Of a stretch of DNA of 44,807 nt, positions 1 to 8,612 are shown piece after piece. How positions within the stretch are numbered: position 1 is the first letter of the stretch; each line of letters begins with the position of its first letter. The notes beneath the pieces were generated by a model that was not told the origin of the DNA, made no database searches, and saw only the letters and a list, made by a program, of their open reading frames with translations. This DNA comes from an uncultured Chloroflexota bacterium (GTDB lineage Bacteria; Chloroflexota; Anaerolineae; Aggregatilineales; Phototrophicaceae): the NCBI GenBank assembly GCA_937974245.1, contig CALJKV010000101.1, positions 1 through 44,807 on the forward strand, in the 5' to 3' direction. Position numbers and translations under genes: made by a program.

Positions 1-110
1 TCTGTCCATTCCCTCAGTTTATTCTGGCTGCCGCTACTTTTCAAATGGCTTCTGACGGACTTTGAAGCCGCCTATTTATCCTCCATTAGTTGAGGCAAGG
101 CCATTATGCC

Positions 111-293
111 ATGAAAATAAATAGGTTATCTTTGAGGTTAAAGCTCATAATCGGTTTGATGCTTTTGATCTTAATAATAGCAGTGACTTTGGAAATCATT
201 ACATATAGGGATACTTTTCCTGAAATTAAGGATGTATTTACATTTACCGCTGAGACACAGCAAGCCAGCGTAACCCAAACTCAAAGCAAGTAG
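111..293 (+). CDS. Small single-pass membrane protein, unknown function
   Basis: A 60-residue reading frame from ATG 111, with an upstream in-frame TTG at 90. It encodes a short basic N-terminus (MKINRLSLRLK), one hydrophobic segment at about residues 12-31, and a polar Thr/Gln/Ser-rich tail. That shape fits a small type II or signal-anchor membrane protein. I recognise no family. The upstream GGCAAGG could be a weak ribosome site. The surrounding DNA is less GC-rich than the rest of the window and has no recognisable partner gene, so the frame could be spurious. Confidence 0.35.
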   Translation: MKINRLSLRLKLIIGLMLLILIIAVTLEIITYRDTFPEIKDVFTFTAETQQASVTQTQSK

Positions 294-529
294 CATTTTC
301 CTGCTTGGTTAAGCATATTATTTGTAGCTTGTAGAGATGTAATGAGAGAAAACAATCTCCGAAGCAATCACCTCTGGCGTTTGTGTACTCCGCATAGAGG
401 GACGAAGGCGATTTCATCTATTGTATGCGGTGATGGTACGGCACAAGGTGCTATTATGTTGCTCAAAACATAAGCACCCGCCATCTCTAGATAAGCAGGT
501 GTTTAGCTCTCACGTGAGTGAGATTTCAC

Positions 530-553
530 GGGCGAGCCATGGCTCGCCCCTAC
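530..553. repeat. REP-like palindrome, copy 1
   Basis: Positions 530-549 read GGGCGAGCCATGGCTCGCCC, a perfect 20-bp palindrome, followed by CTAC. Copy 2, 48 bp further on, has the same GGGCG...TCGCCCCTAC frame. Dispersed extragenic palindromes of this type, often written GTAGGGGCGA...TCGCCC, are frequent in Chloroflexota and other genomes (remembered, not checked). Confidence 0.65.
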
Positions 554-597
554 TTTTGACCTATTGGTTCAAGCAGATAATCGTGTGGTGTCAACGA

Positions 598-623
598 GGG
601 CGGCCACACCGGGTCGCCCCTAC
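598..623. repeat. REP-like palindrome, copy 2
   Basis: The arms GGGCGGCC and GGTCGCCC flank ACACCG and pair with one G-T wobble. The element ends in CTAC, exactly as copy 1 does. It lies about 20 bp beyond the folD stop codon and could act as a transcript end for folD as well as being a dispersed repeat. Confidence 0.6.
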
Positions 624-640
624 GAATCCTGTATCAGTTA

Positions 641-1522
641 TTATTGCCCGGCGATACGCCAGGCGGCTTTGACCGTGTTGTAGAGCAACATAGTGATGGT
701 CATGGGGCCGACGCCACCCGGCACTTTGCTGATCGCCCCGGCAACTTCTTTGGCCGCTTCAAAGTCCACATCCCCGACGAAGCGATAGCCCTTGCTGCTG
801 GCTGGATCATCCACCTGGTTGGTGCCGACATCAATCACCACCGCGCCGGGCTTGAGCCACTCGGCTTTCACGAATTCCGGTTGGCCGATAGCGGCGATCA
901 CGATGTCCGCCTGCTTGACGATGCCGGGTATATCCTTAGTGCGGCTGTGGCAGATGGTGACGGTGGCGTTGGCTTTGAGGAGCATCATGGCCGCTGGAAG
1001 CCCGACAATGTTGCTGCGCCCGATGACCACCGCATTCGCGCCGGAAATCTTCGCACCGACCTCTTCCAGCAGCACCATACAGCCGGTGGGGGTCGCCGGG
1101 GTGAATGTTGGTTCACGTCCCTTCATGGCGAGTTTGCCGATATTGATGGGATGGAAACCGTCCACGTCTTTATCCAGGCTGACGAGCTGGAGTATCTTTT
1201 CCTCATCAATCTGTTTGGGGAGCGGGAGCTGCACGAGAATCCCATGCACTTTCGGGTCGTTGTTGAGCTGGCGCACTGCCGCTTCGACCTCGGCCTGGGT
1301 GCTGCTGGAATCCATCACATGCGCAGTTGATTCAATGCCAATCTGCTCACAAGCCCGCCGCTTCATGCGAACGTATTGGGCCGATGCCGGATCATCCCCC
1401 GCCAGCACGGCGCCCAACCCGGGCGCGTACCCGTGCCGCTTTTTGAAACGGGTGACTTCTGCCGTCAACTCGTTGCGCATCCGTTCCGCTACTGCGGTTC
1501 CATTAATAATTGTCGCTGTCAT
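641..1522 (-). CDS. folD: Methylenetetrahydrofolate dehydrogenase / methenyltetrahydrofolate cyclohydrolase
   Basis: FolD interconverts 5,10-methylene-THF, 5,10-methenyl-THF and 10-formyl-THF in the cytoplasm, using NADP. The 293-residue length is normal for the family. Visible signatures are YVRMKRRACEQIGI (with the catalytic Lys), GILVQLPLP, DKDVDGFHPINIGKL, the NADP-binding GRSNIVGLP, and the C-terminal PGGVGPMT. ATG 1522 is preceded on the coding strand by GGAAGGAC about 12 nt away. The gene stands alone on the minus strand and ends near palindromic repeats. 10-Formyl-THF feeds purine synthesis and links loosely with the YgfZ-type protein at 7304, but no operon joins them. Confidence 0.97.
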   Translation of the reverse strand: MTATIINGTAVAERMRNELTAEVTRFKKRHGYAPGLGAVLAGDDPASAQYVRMKRRACEQIGIESTAHVMDSSSTQAEVEAAVRQLNNDPKVHGILVQLPLPKQIDEEKILQLVSLDKDVDGFHPINIGKLAMKGREPTFTPATPTGCMVLLEEVGAKISGANAVVIGRSNIVGLPAAMMLLKANATVTICHSRTKDIPGIVKQADIVIAAIGQPEFVKAEWLKPGAVVIDVGTNQVDDPASSKGYRFVGDVDFEAAKEVAGAISKVPGGVGPMTITMLLYNTVKAAWRIAGQ

Positions 1523-1674
1523 GGGTGCAATACAGTCCTTCCGTGCTATTGAAGTTCGGATACCAACAGCATAACATGAGAGATGTAGGGAAACGAGTGA
1601 GGAAGGTTATGATTTTTGCCGGACAAATTGTAAACGCATTTGAACAACTTGCCGACAAAACCTAAGCCGATATT

Positions 1675-1703
1675 TTGACAGATTAGAGTACCATAAATAA
1701 GAG
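1675..1703 (+). promoter_or_regulatory. Possible promoter for the pilin/PA14 gene
   Basis: A perfect TTGACA at 1675-1680 lies about 80-110 bp upstream of the start. The best -10 at 17-bp spacing is the poor match TAAGAG; TAAATA is closer to consensus but only 13 bp away. The rest of 1523-1785 shows nothing else. Confidence 0.3.
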
Positions 1704-1785
1704 GTAGGAATCGGCAAGCCCCTGGCTGGTCTGATTTTCCATATCAAATCCGACTTCCATGATTGGGATGAGAGGTCAAGCACTT

Positions 1786-4700
1786 ATGAATGCACAGCAC
1801 GCCAGCCCTAAAGCAGCACGGCGGCGATCATCGGGTCAGGCATTAATTGAATATGCGCTGATCCTGATTCTGGTCGTCATCGCCCTGGCCGCGGCCTTGA
1901 TCGCGACTGGCCCGGCTCTGGGGAACGTTTTCAGTAACACGGTGTATAACCTGCTGGGACAGGATACGACGCCTTCGGACTTATCCGGTGCGGGGCCGGT
2001 TGCCTTCTGGCAGACCGTCACCGCAGTGGCACTGAATCCCCCGCAGGAAACCCCGTTCCCGACGAACCTGCCGCCACCAGACACGGTTGAGCCGACAGAA
2101 GGACCGTCCCCGACACCGTCTCCGACAGTGCCCTCGCCGACGCCGACGCCGACTAAGACGGATACAATCACCCCAACCGCGACAGATGCGGAATTTATCG
2201 CGCCGCATATTGATCCGATTGACCACCCCGATTGGTGGCGGACGGATACCAGCGCCTGGTTGGGCGGTGAGGATTGGAAGGGCGAATACTTCCCCAACAC
2301 CAGTCTGAGTGGTACGCCGGTTGAATACCTGGGCCGTAATTTCATCTGGAATTATGAGCTTCAGAGCCTCTGGGGACCTGGCATTCACAATAACCACAAG
2401 CGGAATATCAATTTTGACTGGGGCGGTGGTTCACCGTTACCGGGTTGGGCAAACGACAATTTCTCGATACGGTGGACGCGGACAATCCAGGTTTTGAGTG
2501 ATATTACGCTCAACTTCAGTGTTGAAGCTGACGACTACTACAGCTTCAAGATTGATTCCACGACGGTATGGAGCCAGTGGACGAGTGGCAGCCGCAGCAC
2601 GAACCAGACACTGACCGCCGGGACACATACACTGATCTTTGAGTTCCGGGAAAACAGTGGTAATGCGCGTGCATTCCTTGATATCACCCTGCCGAAACGC
2701 AGCACGCCGGCTGACCAAAATCTGGGCGGCGGCGATCCGCGTTGTGCCTGGGGCCGTATTACCGGAACACAACCGAATACACTGGCCTGGGCCTGGTTTG
2801 ACAATGCTACCGATACGAATGGCATTGAACCCAATATGCTTTGCCACCTGGAACTGCGCGGCTATGTGGATATTGGCGGCCTCGTCAGCCCGGAACTCAA
2901 CTTCTGGGATGTCTGGGATTTCCAGGCGGGCGCGACGGCTGACCTGCAAATCGCACAATACGCACCCTATGGTGCTGATTTCGCCAGTGGCGGCCCTAAC
3001 TGGGCAGCCGGGCTGACGATTCCTTTGCATGCGAGTGGGTCGAACTATAACTGGACACGGAATGTGGTAGACCTCTCCGGCCTGGGATACACGCAGGTGG
3101 CGTATCGCTTCCGGGTACGCAGCACCGCCGGGGCGGGTATTCGCCGCTGGTTCATTGATGATGTCAATATCACGAACCGGAATACCCGAACGTTTACAGT
3201 GTGTCACGACGATAAGTTCACCTGCGGGATGGCGTGGAACCTCGACTCGCAGAATCAGAAGAGCGACTTCATCTCGTCTGGTCGCTTCGAATTGACGACT
3301 AATAATGCTCATTTGGGCGATACAGCCGCCATGAGCTGGGATTCCAGCCCCACCGGGAACTATGACGACTTTGGCTGGCAGCAGGACGCGACCAATGATG
3401 TTCGTATCCACTATGTTGAGTTCAACGGCGACATCAACCTGACGGACATCCTCCCCGATGGTTCCGGCGGACAACCGGACTGGCAGGGTGATGATGGTAT
3501 GCCGATGCTCTCCTTCTGGAGTGCCTATGATCTTGACTCGGGAGATCGCATCGAAATTCAGTGGACGCGGGATGCGCGGGACAATGTGCCGGATACCTGG
3601 ACACGGGCTGGTAACGTGCTGGCGACCGGGCAGTCCACAGCAGGATATGAGTTTGTTGAGTTCCTGTTGAATGCAGTCCCGAACTGGTACAGCCAGCCAT
3701 TTAGGTTGCGTTTCGCCCTGATTGTTGACAAAAACAGCAACAGCCGCGATGGTTGGTACATTGATGACATCACCCTCGAACGCGAAGGGCTGCCGCGCTA
3801 CAGCCAGTATCCTTTCTGCGATGATGCTGAACGCGGGATTGATAACTGGTTCTTCACCGGGTCGTGGGGGATGACCTCCAGCAGCGGCTATGGTGGTGCC
3901 GGGCATTCCTTCACCGACAGTCCATTGGGCAACTATGCACATGGTTCAAACAACTCGCTTGAACTGCGCTACCCGATTGACTACAACAATGACACGCCGG
4001 AAAATCTGACGGTTTGGGGCGGCAATAAGGACTGTAACAACAACCCGTCCGGCCCGGCAGTACATCCGATGCTGTCCTTCTGGCATTGGCGGAACCTGAA
4101 CCCCAATGAAGCGATATACGTGGACATCTTCCGTCCAGCCAACACAGATACGGGTACGGCATCTATCGCCTGGACGCCAGTGTGGAGCTATACCTACAAC
4201 AGCACGACCCGCGACCAGCTCGCCTGGGAACGAGTCGAAATTGACATGGTGGCGGCTATCCAGCAGGCTACCGGGTTGAGTTGGGCGGCACTGAAGAGCA
4301 ATGCCGATACGCATGATGATGACTTCTACTTCCGTATCCGGTTGGATGCCCGCTCGAATTCGTCTGTTGACGATGGTATCTATGTGGACAATGTGAATGT
4401 CTACGAAAAACAGGAAGTCGTCCACAAGTTGTGGAGTCAGATGGATAATCCCGGTGGCCTGGGTTTGGGCGGTGGCAACTTTATCGACAATATTGACCAA
4501 CCATCCGCCTGGTGGACTCGGTGGTATGCTGGTGGCGACTGGTTCGGGATTGACTGGGATCGTCGCAGTTTGTTGCGGTCATTCCATGACAGCCCGCCGG
4601 AAAACACCAACTACCGGCATAATACCTACGGCGTCCTGGAAATGAGTACTGTCATTGACCTGCGCGGGACTCAGGCCAGCGACAACCCGATCATGTACTT

Positions 4701-6084
4701 CTGGACCCACTTTAACGTTGGCGATAACGACTATGTTATGGTGCAGTTCGCGCCGGAAAATACATCCCAGACGGTGCAGCAGTATGAACGCCTGTACGGT
4801 TGGGATGCCTGGCAAACGGTCTGGATACAAAGTGAATGGGCGCGGCGGGATACCTGGGGACGCGAACAGATTGATCTGTCGTCGTTCATTGGGACGCGAA
4901 TCCGTGTGCGGTTCCTGGTGTACTCTTACAGCGGAAGCGGCAGCCTGCGGGATGGGTTCTGGGTGGATGATGTGCGGTTTGTGCTGAACAATCCCACCAT
5001 CTACGGCTTGCCTTTCTTTGATGGCGCTCAGAATACGGGCAACTGGGTTGCGGAAGGTATCTGGGGGCTGGCACCGGATATGTGGAAAGGTTCTGGTGGT
5101 GGTCCGGCGGCGCTAGGCCCGAATCCCTGGTACGGTTATTTCATTGACTGTCCGGCTTCGTGCAGCACGTCACGCGCGAATTCGACTCTGAATGGCGTGC
5201 CGAGGCCGCAGGATTATCCTGATACCGGGACGTATGTGGCCGCTATGGAAGCCTTCGATGTCGCCAATCCGGGTCTGGTGCTGCGAGCCTATAGCAGTGA
5301 AATTGACTACGACTTCGGTTCTTCTGGCAGGCCACCAGGTGGTGAGTTTGACAATACCTGGTCGGATCACTTCGTGGGGCGGTGGGTGCGCGACATCCAG
5401 GTTCAGGCCGGTGACTATACGTTTATCGTCCGTTCCGATGACGGGGTGCGCCTCCGATACGAAACGTACCCAGCGGGTGGAGAACCGCCCGGATGGAATC
5501 TGATTGAGCAGTGGAAGACTCAGGGCGCGACGGTTTACATGGCAAATGTTTCCCTGACGGCGGGTAACTACCGTATGATCCTGGAATGGTTTGAGGCAAC
5601 CGGTAGTGCGGTGATCCAATTGGCTGTCGGGAATAACACCTTCTCCTTCAGCGATAGCCCGCGTCTTACGCAGACCAGCCCGGTTATCGAGTCGGTGCGG
5701 TATGGTGACTCGTCACTCATGCTGAATGGGTTGCTGAATCTGTATAACCCCAGCCCTGGGACACCAGGCTTTGTCTGGGCACCGCAGCTGCAATTCTATA
5801 CCTACTATGACCTGGACAGCGGCAATCGTGCCTATGTGGAAGTGACCGATAGCGGTGGCTTTACCTGGACACAGAACAATCTGTCGAATGGGTGTACGCC
5901 GGGCTGCGACAGTCCGACTATCTCAGGTTGGGCGCAGTGGCTGCCACCAACGCGAGACTGGATGCTGCGGCGGCATAACCTGGCGTCGTATGTGAACAAA
6001 TACATCGGCCTGCGCTTCCGGCTATACACAACCAGTTCTGTGAACGATGGTTGGTGGATTACGGAAATCCAGGTGAACAACTAA
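1786..6084 (+). CDS. Giant surface protein: Flp-type prepilin leader, PA14 and jelly-roll domains
   Basis: A 1,432-residue protein from ATG 1786; an in-frame ATG at 1759 adds nine residues but lacks a ribosome site. Residues 10-45 form a class III prepilin signal: basic RRRSSG, then QALIEYALIL, with Glu at +5 and Tyr at +6 after the Gly, followed by a hydrophobic helix. A Pro/Thr-rich linker follows (about 85-145). A PA14 domain lies at about 162-303 and a second at about 1160-1282. Between and after them are repeats ending in W/F/Y-I/V-D-D/N-I/V motifs at about 456, 658, 866 and 1059, plus a last one near 1423, resembling MAM or immune-inhibitor-A-like jelly-rolls. No C-terminal anchor is visible. 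Its role is probably carbohydrate or surface binding on a pilin-like base. No tad/flp assembly genes are nearby. A terminator follows. Confidence 0.8.
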   Translation: MNAQHASPKAARRRSSGQALIEYALILILVVIALAAALIATGPALGNVFSNTVYNLLGQDTTPSDLSGAGPVAFWQTVTAVALNPPQETPFPTNLPPPDTVEPTEGPSPTPSPTVPSPTPTPTKTDTITPTATDAEFIAPHIDPIDHPDWWRTDTSAWLGGEDWKGEYFPNTSLSGTPVEYLGRNFIWNYELQSLWGPGIHNNHKRNINFDWGGGSPLPGWANDNFSIRWTRTIQVLSDITLNFSVEADDYYSFKIDSTTVWSQWTSGSRSTNQTLTAGTHTLIFEFRENSGNARAFLDITLPKRSTPADQNLGGGDPRCAWGRITGTQPNTLAWAWFDNATDTNGIEPNMLCHLELRGYVDIGGLVSPELNFWDVWDFQAGATADLQIAQYAPYGADFASGGPNWAAGLTIPLHASGSNYNWTRNVVDLSGLGYTQVAYRFRVRSTAGAGIRRWFIDDVNITNRNTRTFTVCHDDKFTCGMAWNLDSQNQKSDFISSGRFELTTNNAHLGDTAAMSWDSSPTGNYDDFGWQQDATNDVRIHYVEFNGDINLTDILPDGSGGQPDWQGDDGMPMLSFWSAYDLDSGDRIEIQWTRDARDNVPDTWTRAGNVLATGQSTAGYEFVEFLLNAVPNWYSQPFRLRFALIVDKNSNSRDGWYIDDITLEREGLPRYSQYPFCDDAERGIDNWFFTGSWGMTSSSGYGGAGHSFTDSPLGNYAHGSNNSLELRYPIDYNNDTPENLTVWGGNKDCNNNPSGPAVHPMLSFWHWRNLNPNEAIYVDIFRPANTDTGTASIAWTPVWSYTYNSTTRDQLAWERVEIDMVAAIQQATGLSWAALKSNADTHDDDFYFRIRLDARSNSSVDDGIYVDNVNVYEKQEVVHKLWSQMDNPGGLGLGGGNFIDNIDQPSAWWTRWYAGGDWFGIDWDRRSLLRSFHDSPPENTNYRHNTYGVLEMSTVIDLRGTQASDNPIMYFWTHFNVGDNDYVMVQFAPENTSQTVQQYERLYGWDAWQTVWIQSEWARRDTWGREQIDLSSFIGTRIRVRFLVYSYSGSGSLRDGFWVDDVRFVLNNPTIYGLPFFDGAQNTGNWVAEGIWGLAPDMWKGSGGGPAALGPNPWYGYFIDCPASCSTSRANSTLNGVPRPQDYPDTGTYVAAMEAFDVANPGLVLRAYSSEIDYDFGSSGRPPGGEFDNTWSDHFVGRWVRDIQVQAGDYTFIVRSDDGVRLRYETYPAGGEPPGWNLIEQWKTQGATVYMANVSLTAGNYRMILEWFEATGSAVIQLAVGNNTFSFSDSPRLTQTSPVIESVRYGDSSLMLNGLLNLYNPSPGTPGFVWAPQLQFYTYYDLDSGNRAYVEVTDSGGFTWTQNNLSNGCTPGCDSPTISGWAQWLPPTRDWMLRRHNLASYVNKYIGLRFRLYTTSSVNDGWWITEIQVNN

Positions 6085-6140
6085 GCTCAGGTCGGAGTGC
6101 GGTTCGCCGTGCTCCGCCATCATCTCTGATACGAACGGTG

Positions 6141-6166
6141 AACAGGGGGCTTCGGCCCCTTGTTTG
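6141..6166 (+). terminator. Terminator after the PA14 surface protein gene
   Basis: AACAGGGGGC, loop TTCG, then GCCCCTTGTT forms a 10-bp stem with one wobble pair and a stable UUCG tetraloop, ending in a T-rich TTGTTTGCT run. Confidence 0.75.
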
Positions 6167-6180
6167 CTATCGGACAGGCT

Positions 6181-6208
6181 TTGTATTTTCTAACAAAGTT
6201 CCTATAGT
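6181..6208 (+). promoter_or_regulatory. Candidate promoter upstream of the guanylate-kinase-like gene
   Basis: TTGTAT at 6181 and TATAGT at 6203 are separated by 16 bp. A second -10-like TATAAT at 6240-6245 lies between two direct repeats, without a good -35. Either could drive the gene that starts at 6281. Confidence 0.4.
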
Positions 6209-6226
6209 CCCTGACAGGCCATCCTG

Positions 6227-6255
6227 ATACACTACCTGATATAATACACTACCTG
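6227..6255. repeat. Direct repeat ATACACTACCTG (x2), 17-bp period
   Basis: Two identical copies of ATACACTACCTG occupy 6227-6238 and 6244-6255, five bases apart, with TATAAT between them. The layout suits an operator for a dimeric regulator, or a simple tandem duplication. They end about 25 bp before the start codon. Confidence 0.5.
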
Positions 6256-6280
6256 TACCCGGGTAATAAGGATGCAAGTC

Positions 6281-7288
6281 GTGACAGTGATTCCACAACA
6301 TTCTCTGGGACTGCTTTTTTTACTGGTTGGCCCACCAGGGGTCGGTAAAAATTCCTTGATGAAAGCAGTGCTGGCACGATCTGGTCATCAAATCCGCCAA
6401 CTTCCGACCGCCACTACCCGCCCAATCCGCCCGGGCGAAAAACAGGGGCGGGAACACCTGTTTGTCACTCGTGATGAGTTTGAAATGATGATTGCCCGCG
6501 ACGCACTCCTGGAACACCAGGTTGTCCATGGGCATCTTTATGGCATTCCGCGTATGACTGTTGAAGGTGCTATGGGCGCTGGTGAAGACCTGATCGCGGA
6601 TGTCGAGGTGTTCGGGGCGACGTATACCCGTTCCTGTTACCCGAATAACACCATTCTGATTTTTATTAAGCCGCCTGAGCTGGACGTGCTGCGGACTCGG
6701 ATGCAGGCGCGGGGCGAACCCCCGGAAGAGATTGAAAAGCGGCTGCGCCGGGTTGAGTTGGAGATGCAGTATGCGCCATTGTGCGACTATCTCATCACGA
6801 ATGATGACATCAATCAGGCGGCTGACCAACTGCACGCGATTATCCTCTCCGCATACAGCCGCCGCGACCTGGAAAGGCTGCGTTTGCAGCGGCACCTGCC
6901 GCGCCACAGACAAACAGCGGTTGTGACGGTTATCCCGGTCTATAATGACGAGGTGTTGCAGTTCCAGGGTGATGCTCGTTTCCCAACGGGCAGTGTGACT
7001 GATGGGCAGTTGGTGGTGGATGCGGCCCGCAGCGCCCTGGTGGATAACCTGGGAATTGACGTGGATCGCGCCAATCTGCGGTATGCGAGTTGGTCTACCA
7101 GTCCGGCCACGCTGCCGGAAACGATGGACAGCTTGCCACCCGAGTTTTTCCAGCATACGACATTATATTACTTCTACCCACTGTCCCACCATATCACGCC
7201 GCCCGGATGGGAGTGGCTGCCGGTGACGCAGGCCACACTGCCCGAGGGCTTCCGTGAGACACTCCTAGCATTCCGTCAGCAGTTTTGA
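6281..7288 (+). CDS. Guanylate-kinase-like protein with a C-terminal NUDIX-like domain
   Basis: The N-terminal ~190 residues match guanylate kinase: a P-loop GPPGVGKNSL near residue 17, TATTRPIRPGEKQGREHLF (GMP-binding loop), EGAMGAGEDLIADVEVFGA, and RMQARGEPPEEIEKRLRR (lid). Asn replaces the usual Ser/Thr/Gly after the P-loop Lys. The last ~120 residues resemble a NUDIX fold, but the box (TDGQLVVDAARSALVDNLGI) has lost the paired acidic residues, so that half is probably inactive or a binding module. The start is taken as GTG 6281, with AAGGA 8 nt upstream; an ATG at 6272 sits too close to that site. At 335 residues it is much longer than Gmk (~200), so it may not be the housekeeping enzyme. 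The next gene starts 15 bp downstream. Confidence 0.75.
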   Translation: MTVIPQHSLGLLFLLVGPPGVGKNSLMKAVLARSGHQIRQLPTATTRPIRPGEKQGREHLFVTRDEFEMMIARDALLEHQVVHGHLYGIPRMTVEGAMGAGEDLIADVEVFGATYTRSCYPNNTILIFIKPPELDVLRTRMQARGEPPEEIEKRLRRVELEMQYAPLCDYLITNDDINQAADQLHAIILSAYSRRDLERLRLQRHLPRHRQTAVVTVIPVYNDEVLQFQGDARFPTGSVTDGQLVVDAARSALVDNLGIDVDRANLRYASWSTSPATLPETMDSLPPEFFQHTTLYYFYPLSHHITPPGWEWLPVTQATLPEGFRETLLAFRQQF

Positions 7289-7303
7289 GCGGGGCGCGAA
7301 AAG

Positions 7304-8344
7304 ATGACAGGATTCCACGTCACGTATGGCGCAGTTCTCGCCGAAGATGGCATTCCGCTGCATTACGGTGATATGACAGCGGAATATCACGCCGCGCTGG
7401 AACAGGCAGTTGTGATGGATCGCTCTCATGAGGGGCGGCTGCATGTTGCTGGAGACAACCGGGTGGATTGGTTGCAGCGGATTGCCACCAATGACCTGAT
7501 GAATTTGCCAGCGCACACTGGTCGCCCGACACTGTTCACGAATGCGAACGGGCGCGTCATTCATCGTGCGGTTATCTATAACCGGGGCGGTTGGCTGCTG
7601 GCGGTGACCGAACCGGGGCAGGGGGGGATGTTCCAGACCAGTCTTCAACGCCAGGTTTTTTATAATGACCGGGTGCATTTTGTTGATCTCACCGCTATGA
7701 CTCGCCAGTTTGTCCTGCACGGCCCTGAGTCTGACCAGGTAGCGAATGCGCTGCTGCCCGGCGCTGCGGCTTTCGCGACGGGTCAAGGGGCGGAAATTAC
7801 GGTAGCCGGTGTGCCGGTTTTTATGGCCCGGCGAAAACCGGTTAGCGGAGCGCACTGGTTACTGGTAACTCCTTCCGAGACGGCGGACCAAGTGTGGGTA
7901 GCGCTGCTCCAGGTTGGGGCAGAGTACAATTTAATTCCTGCCGGGTCGCTAACCTATAACACGATCCGTATTCGTGCCGGGCGTCCTGCTGCCGGTCATG
8001 AGCTGACGGCCAACTATATACCGCTTGAGTTGGGATTGTGGGATGAGGTGAGCTTTGGCAAGGGGTGTTATACCGGGCAGGAGATTCTCGCCCGTATGGA
8101 AAGCCGCCAGCGACTTGCCAAAACGATTGTCACGTTGCGGCTGGATGCGATGGTTGAAGCCCCTGTAGAACTGACTTACGAGGGTAAGCCCGCCGGAATG
8201 CTTACCAGCAGTGTCGTAACACCGTTGGGGGAAACCCTGGGGATCGGTGTTGTCAAACTCCCGCTGGCTATTCCGGGCCAATCACTCATGGCGGATGGAT
8301 GTGTTGTGCAGATCCTTGCCTTACCGGGTGTCCAGTCTTTGTAG
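7304..8344 (+). CDS. ygfZ: YgfZ/GcvT-type folate-binding protein
   Basis: 346 residues with the YgfZ signature GKGCYTGQEILARMESR near residues 248-265, whose Cys distinguishes it from true glycine-cleavage T proteins. The N-terminus (GIPLHYGDMTAEYHAALEQ..VMDRSHEGRLHVAG) matches the GcvT-like folate-binding fold, and the C-terminal barrel contains GMLTSSVVTPLGETLGIGVVK. YgfZ proteins bind tetrahydrofolate and help repair or assemble certain Fe-S enzymes. That fits a locus rich in Fe-S and molybdenum proteins, although this gene is more than 25 kb from xdh. The Shine-Dalgarno is weak. It is probably co-transcribed with the preceding gene (15-bp gap). Confidence 0.88.
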   Translation: MTGFHVTYGAVLAEDGIPLHYGDMTAEYHAALEQAVVMDRSHEGRLHVAGDNRVDWLQRIATNDLMNLPAHTGRPTLFTNANGRVIHRAVIYNRGGWLLAVTEPGQGGMFQTSLQRQVFYNDRVHFVDLTAMTRQFVLHGPESDQVANALLPGAAAFATGQGAEITVAGVPVFMARRKPVSGAHWLLVTPSETADQVWVALLQVGAEYNLIPAGSLTYNTIRIRAGRPAAGHELTANYIPLELGLWDEVSFGKGCYTGQEILARMESRQRLAKTIVTLRLDAMVEAPVELTYEGKPAGMLTSSVVTPLGETLGIGVVKLPLAIPGQSLMADGCVVQILALPGVQSL

Positions 8345-8438
8345 CCACTTTCACCACAGAAAAATGTAATTCCCATCCCGCTTGTTCGTGATTTTTCCCA
8401 TTTGGGCCTGCAATATAACGAAATGCCCTGGCCGTATG

Positions 8439-8453
8439 TTGCGCAGAGAGGGC
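8439..8453 (+). repeat. 15-bp direct repeat TTGCGCAGAGAGGGC, copy 1
   Basis: It is identical to positions 9333-9347. The two copies flank the response regulator gene, one in its upstream region and one just past its stop. Confidence 0.6.
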
Positions 8454-8557
8454 AAGATACGTTATGATTGTTACAAATTGGTCTGGTAATTGTTTCCTTT
8501 GCGTAATTATCTTTCAATTTAGGTCAGGCGGGTGGTGTTTGTCCGAATGTATACGAA

Positions 8558-8572
8558 CTGTCATCCTGACAG
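8558..8572. promoter_or_regulatory. Inverted repeat CTGTCA-TCC-TGACAG upstream of the response regulator
   Basis: A perfect 6-bp inverted repeat around a 3-bp centre, 40 bp before the ATG at 8613. It looks like a dimer-binding operator. Autoregulation by the gene's own product is possible, though OmpR-family sites are usually direct repeats. The remaining 8345-8612 interval is AT-richer and otherwise featureless. Confidence 0.4.
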
Positions 8573-8612
8573 ATTCTTGTCGTGAAATCGATCATACCCT
8601 GGGGAAGTTTAC

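Larger units (their letters stand above)
294..640. other. Gene-poor stretch of about 350 bp with two palindromic repeats
   Basis: No convincing gene is seen here. An open frame of 83 codons at 421-672 has no family signature, no ribosome site, and runs into the end of folD, so it is not called. The only structure is a pair of related GC-rich palindromes at 530-549 and 598-619, described separately. Confidence 0.6.

Noticed and set aside
421..672. 83-codon open frame on the plus strand
   Set aside because: No ribosome site, no family signature, spans both palindromic repeats and overlaps the 3' end of folD.
644..1574. Two long plus-strand open frames antisense to folD
   Set aside because: They mirror a clear folD gene and have no protein-family features; an effect of high GC codon use.
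2437..3942. 501-codon minus-strand frame inside the PA14 gene
   Set aside because: Composition is typical of an antisense shadow; no motif and no start signal, while the plus strand has recognisable domains throughout.
6281..6900. P-loop defect in the guanylate-kinase-like protein
   Set aside because: Asn after the P-loop Lys is tolerated; bacterial Gmk sequences vary at that position (Ser, Gly, Asn, Asp), so it is not by itself a sign of inactivity.
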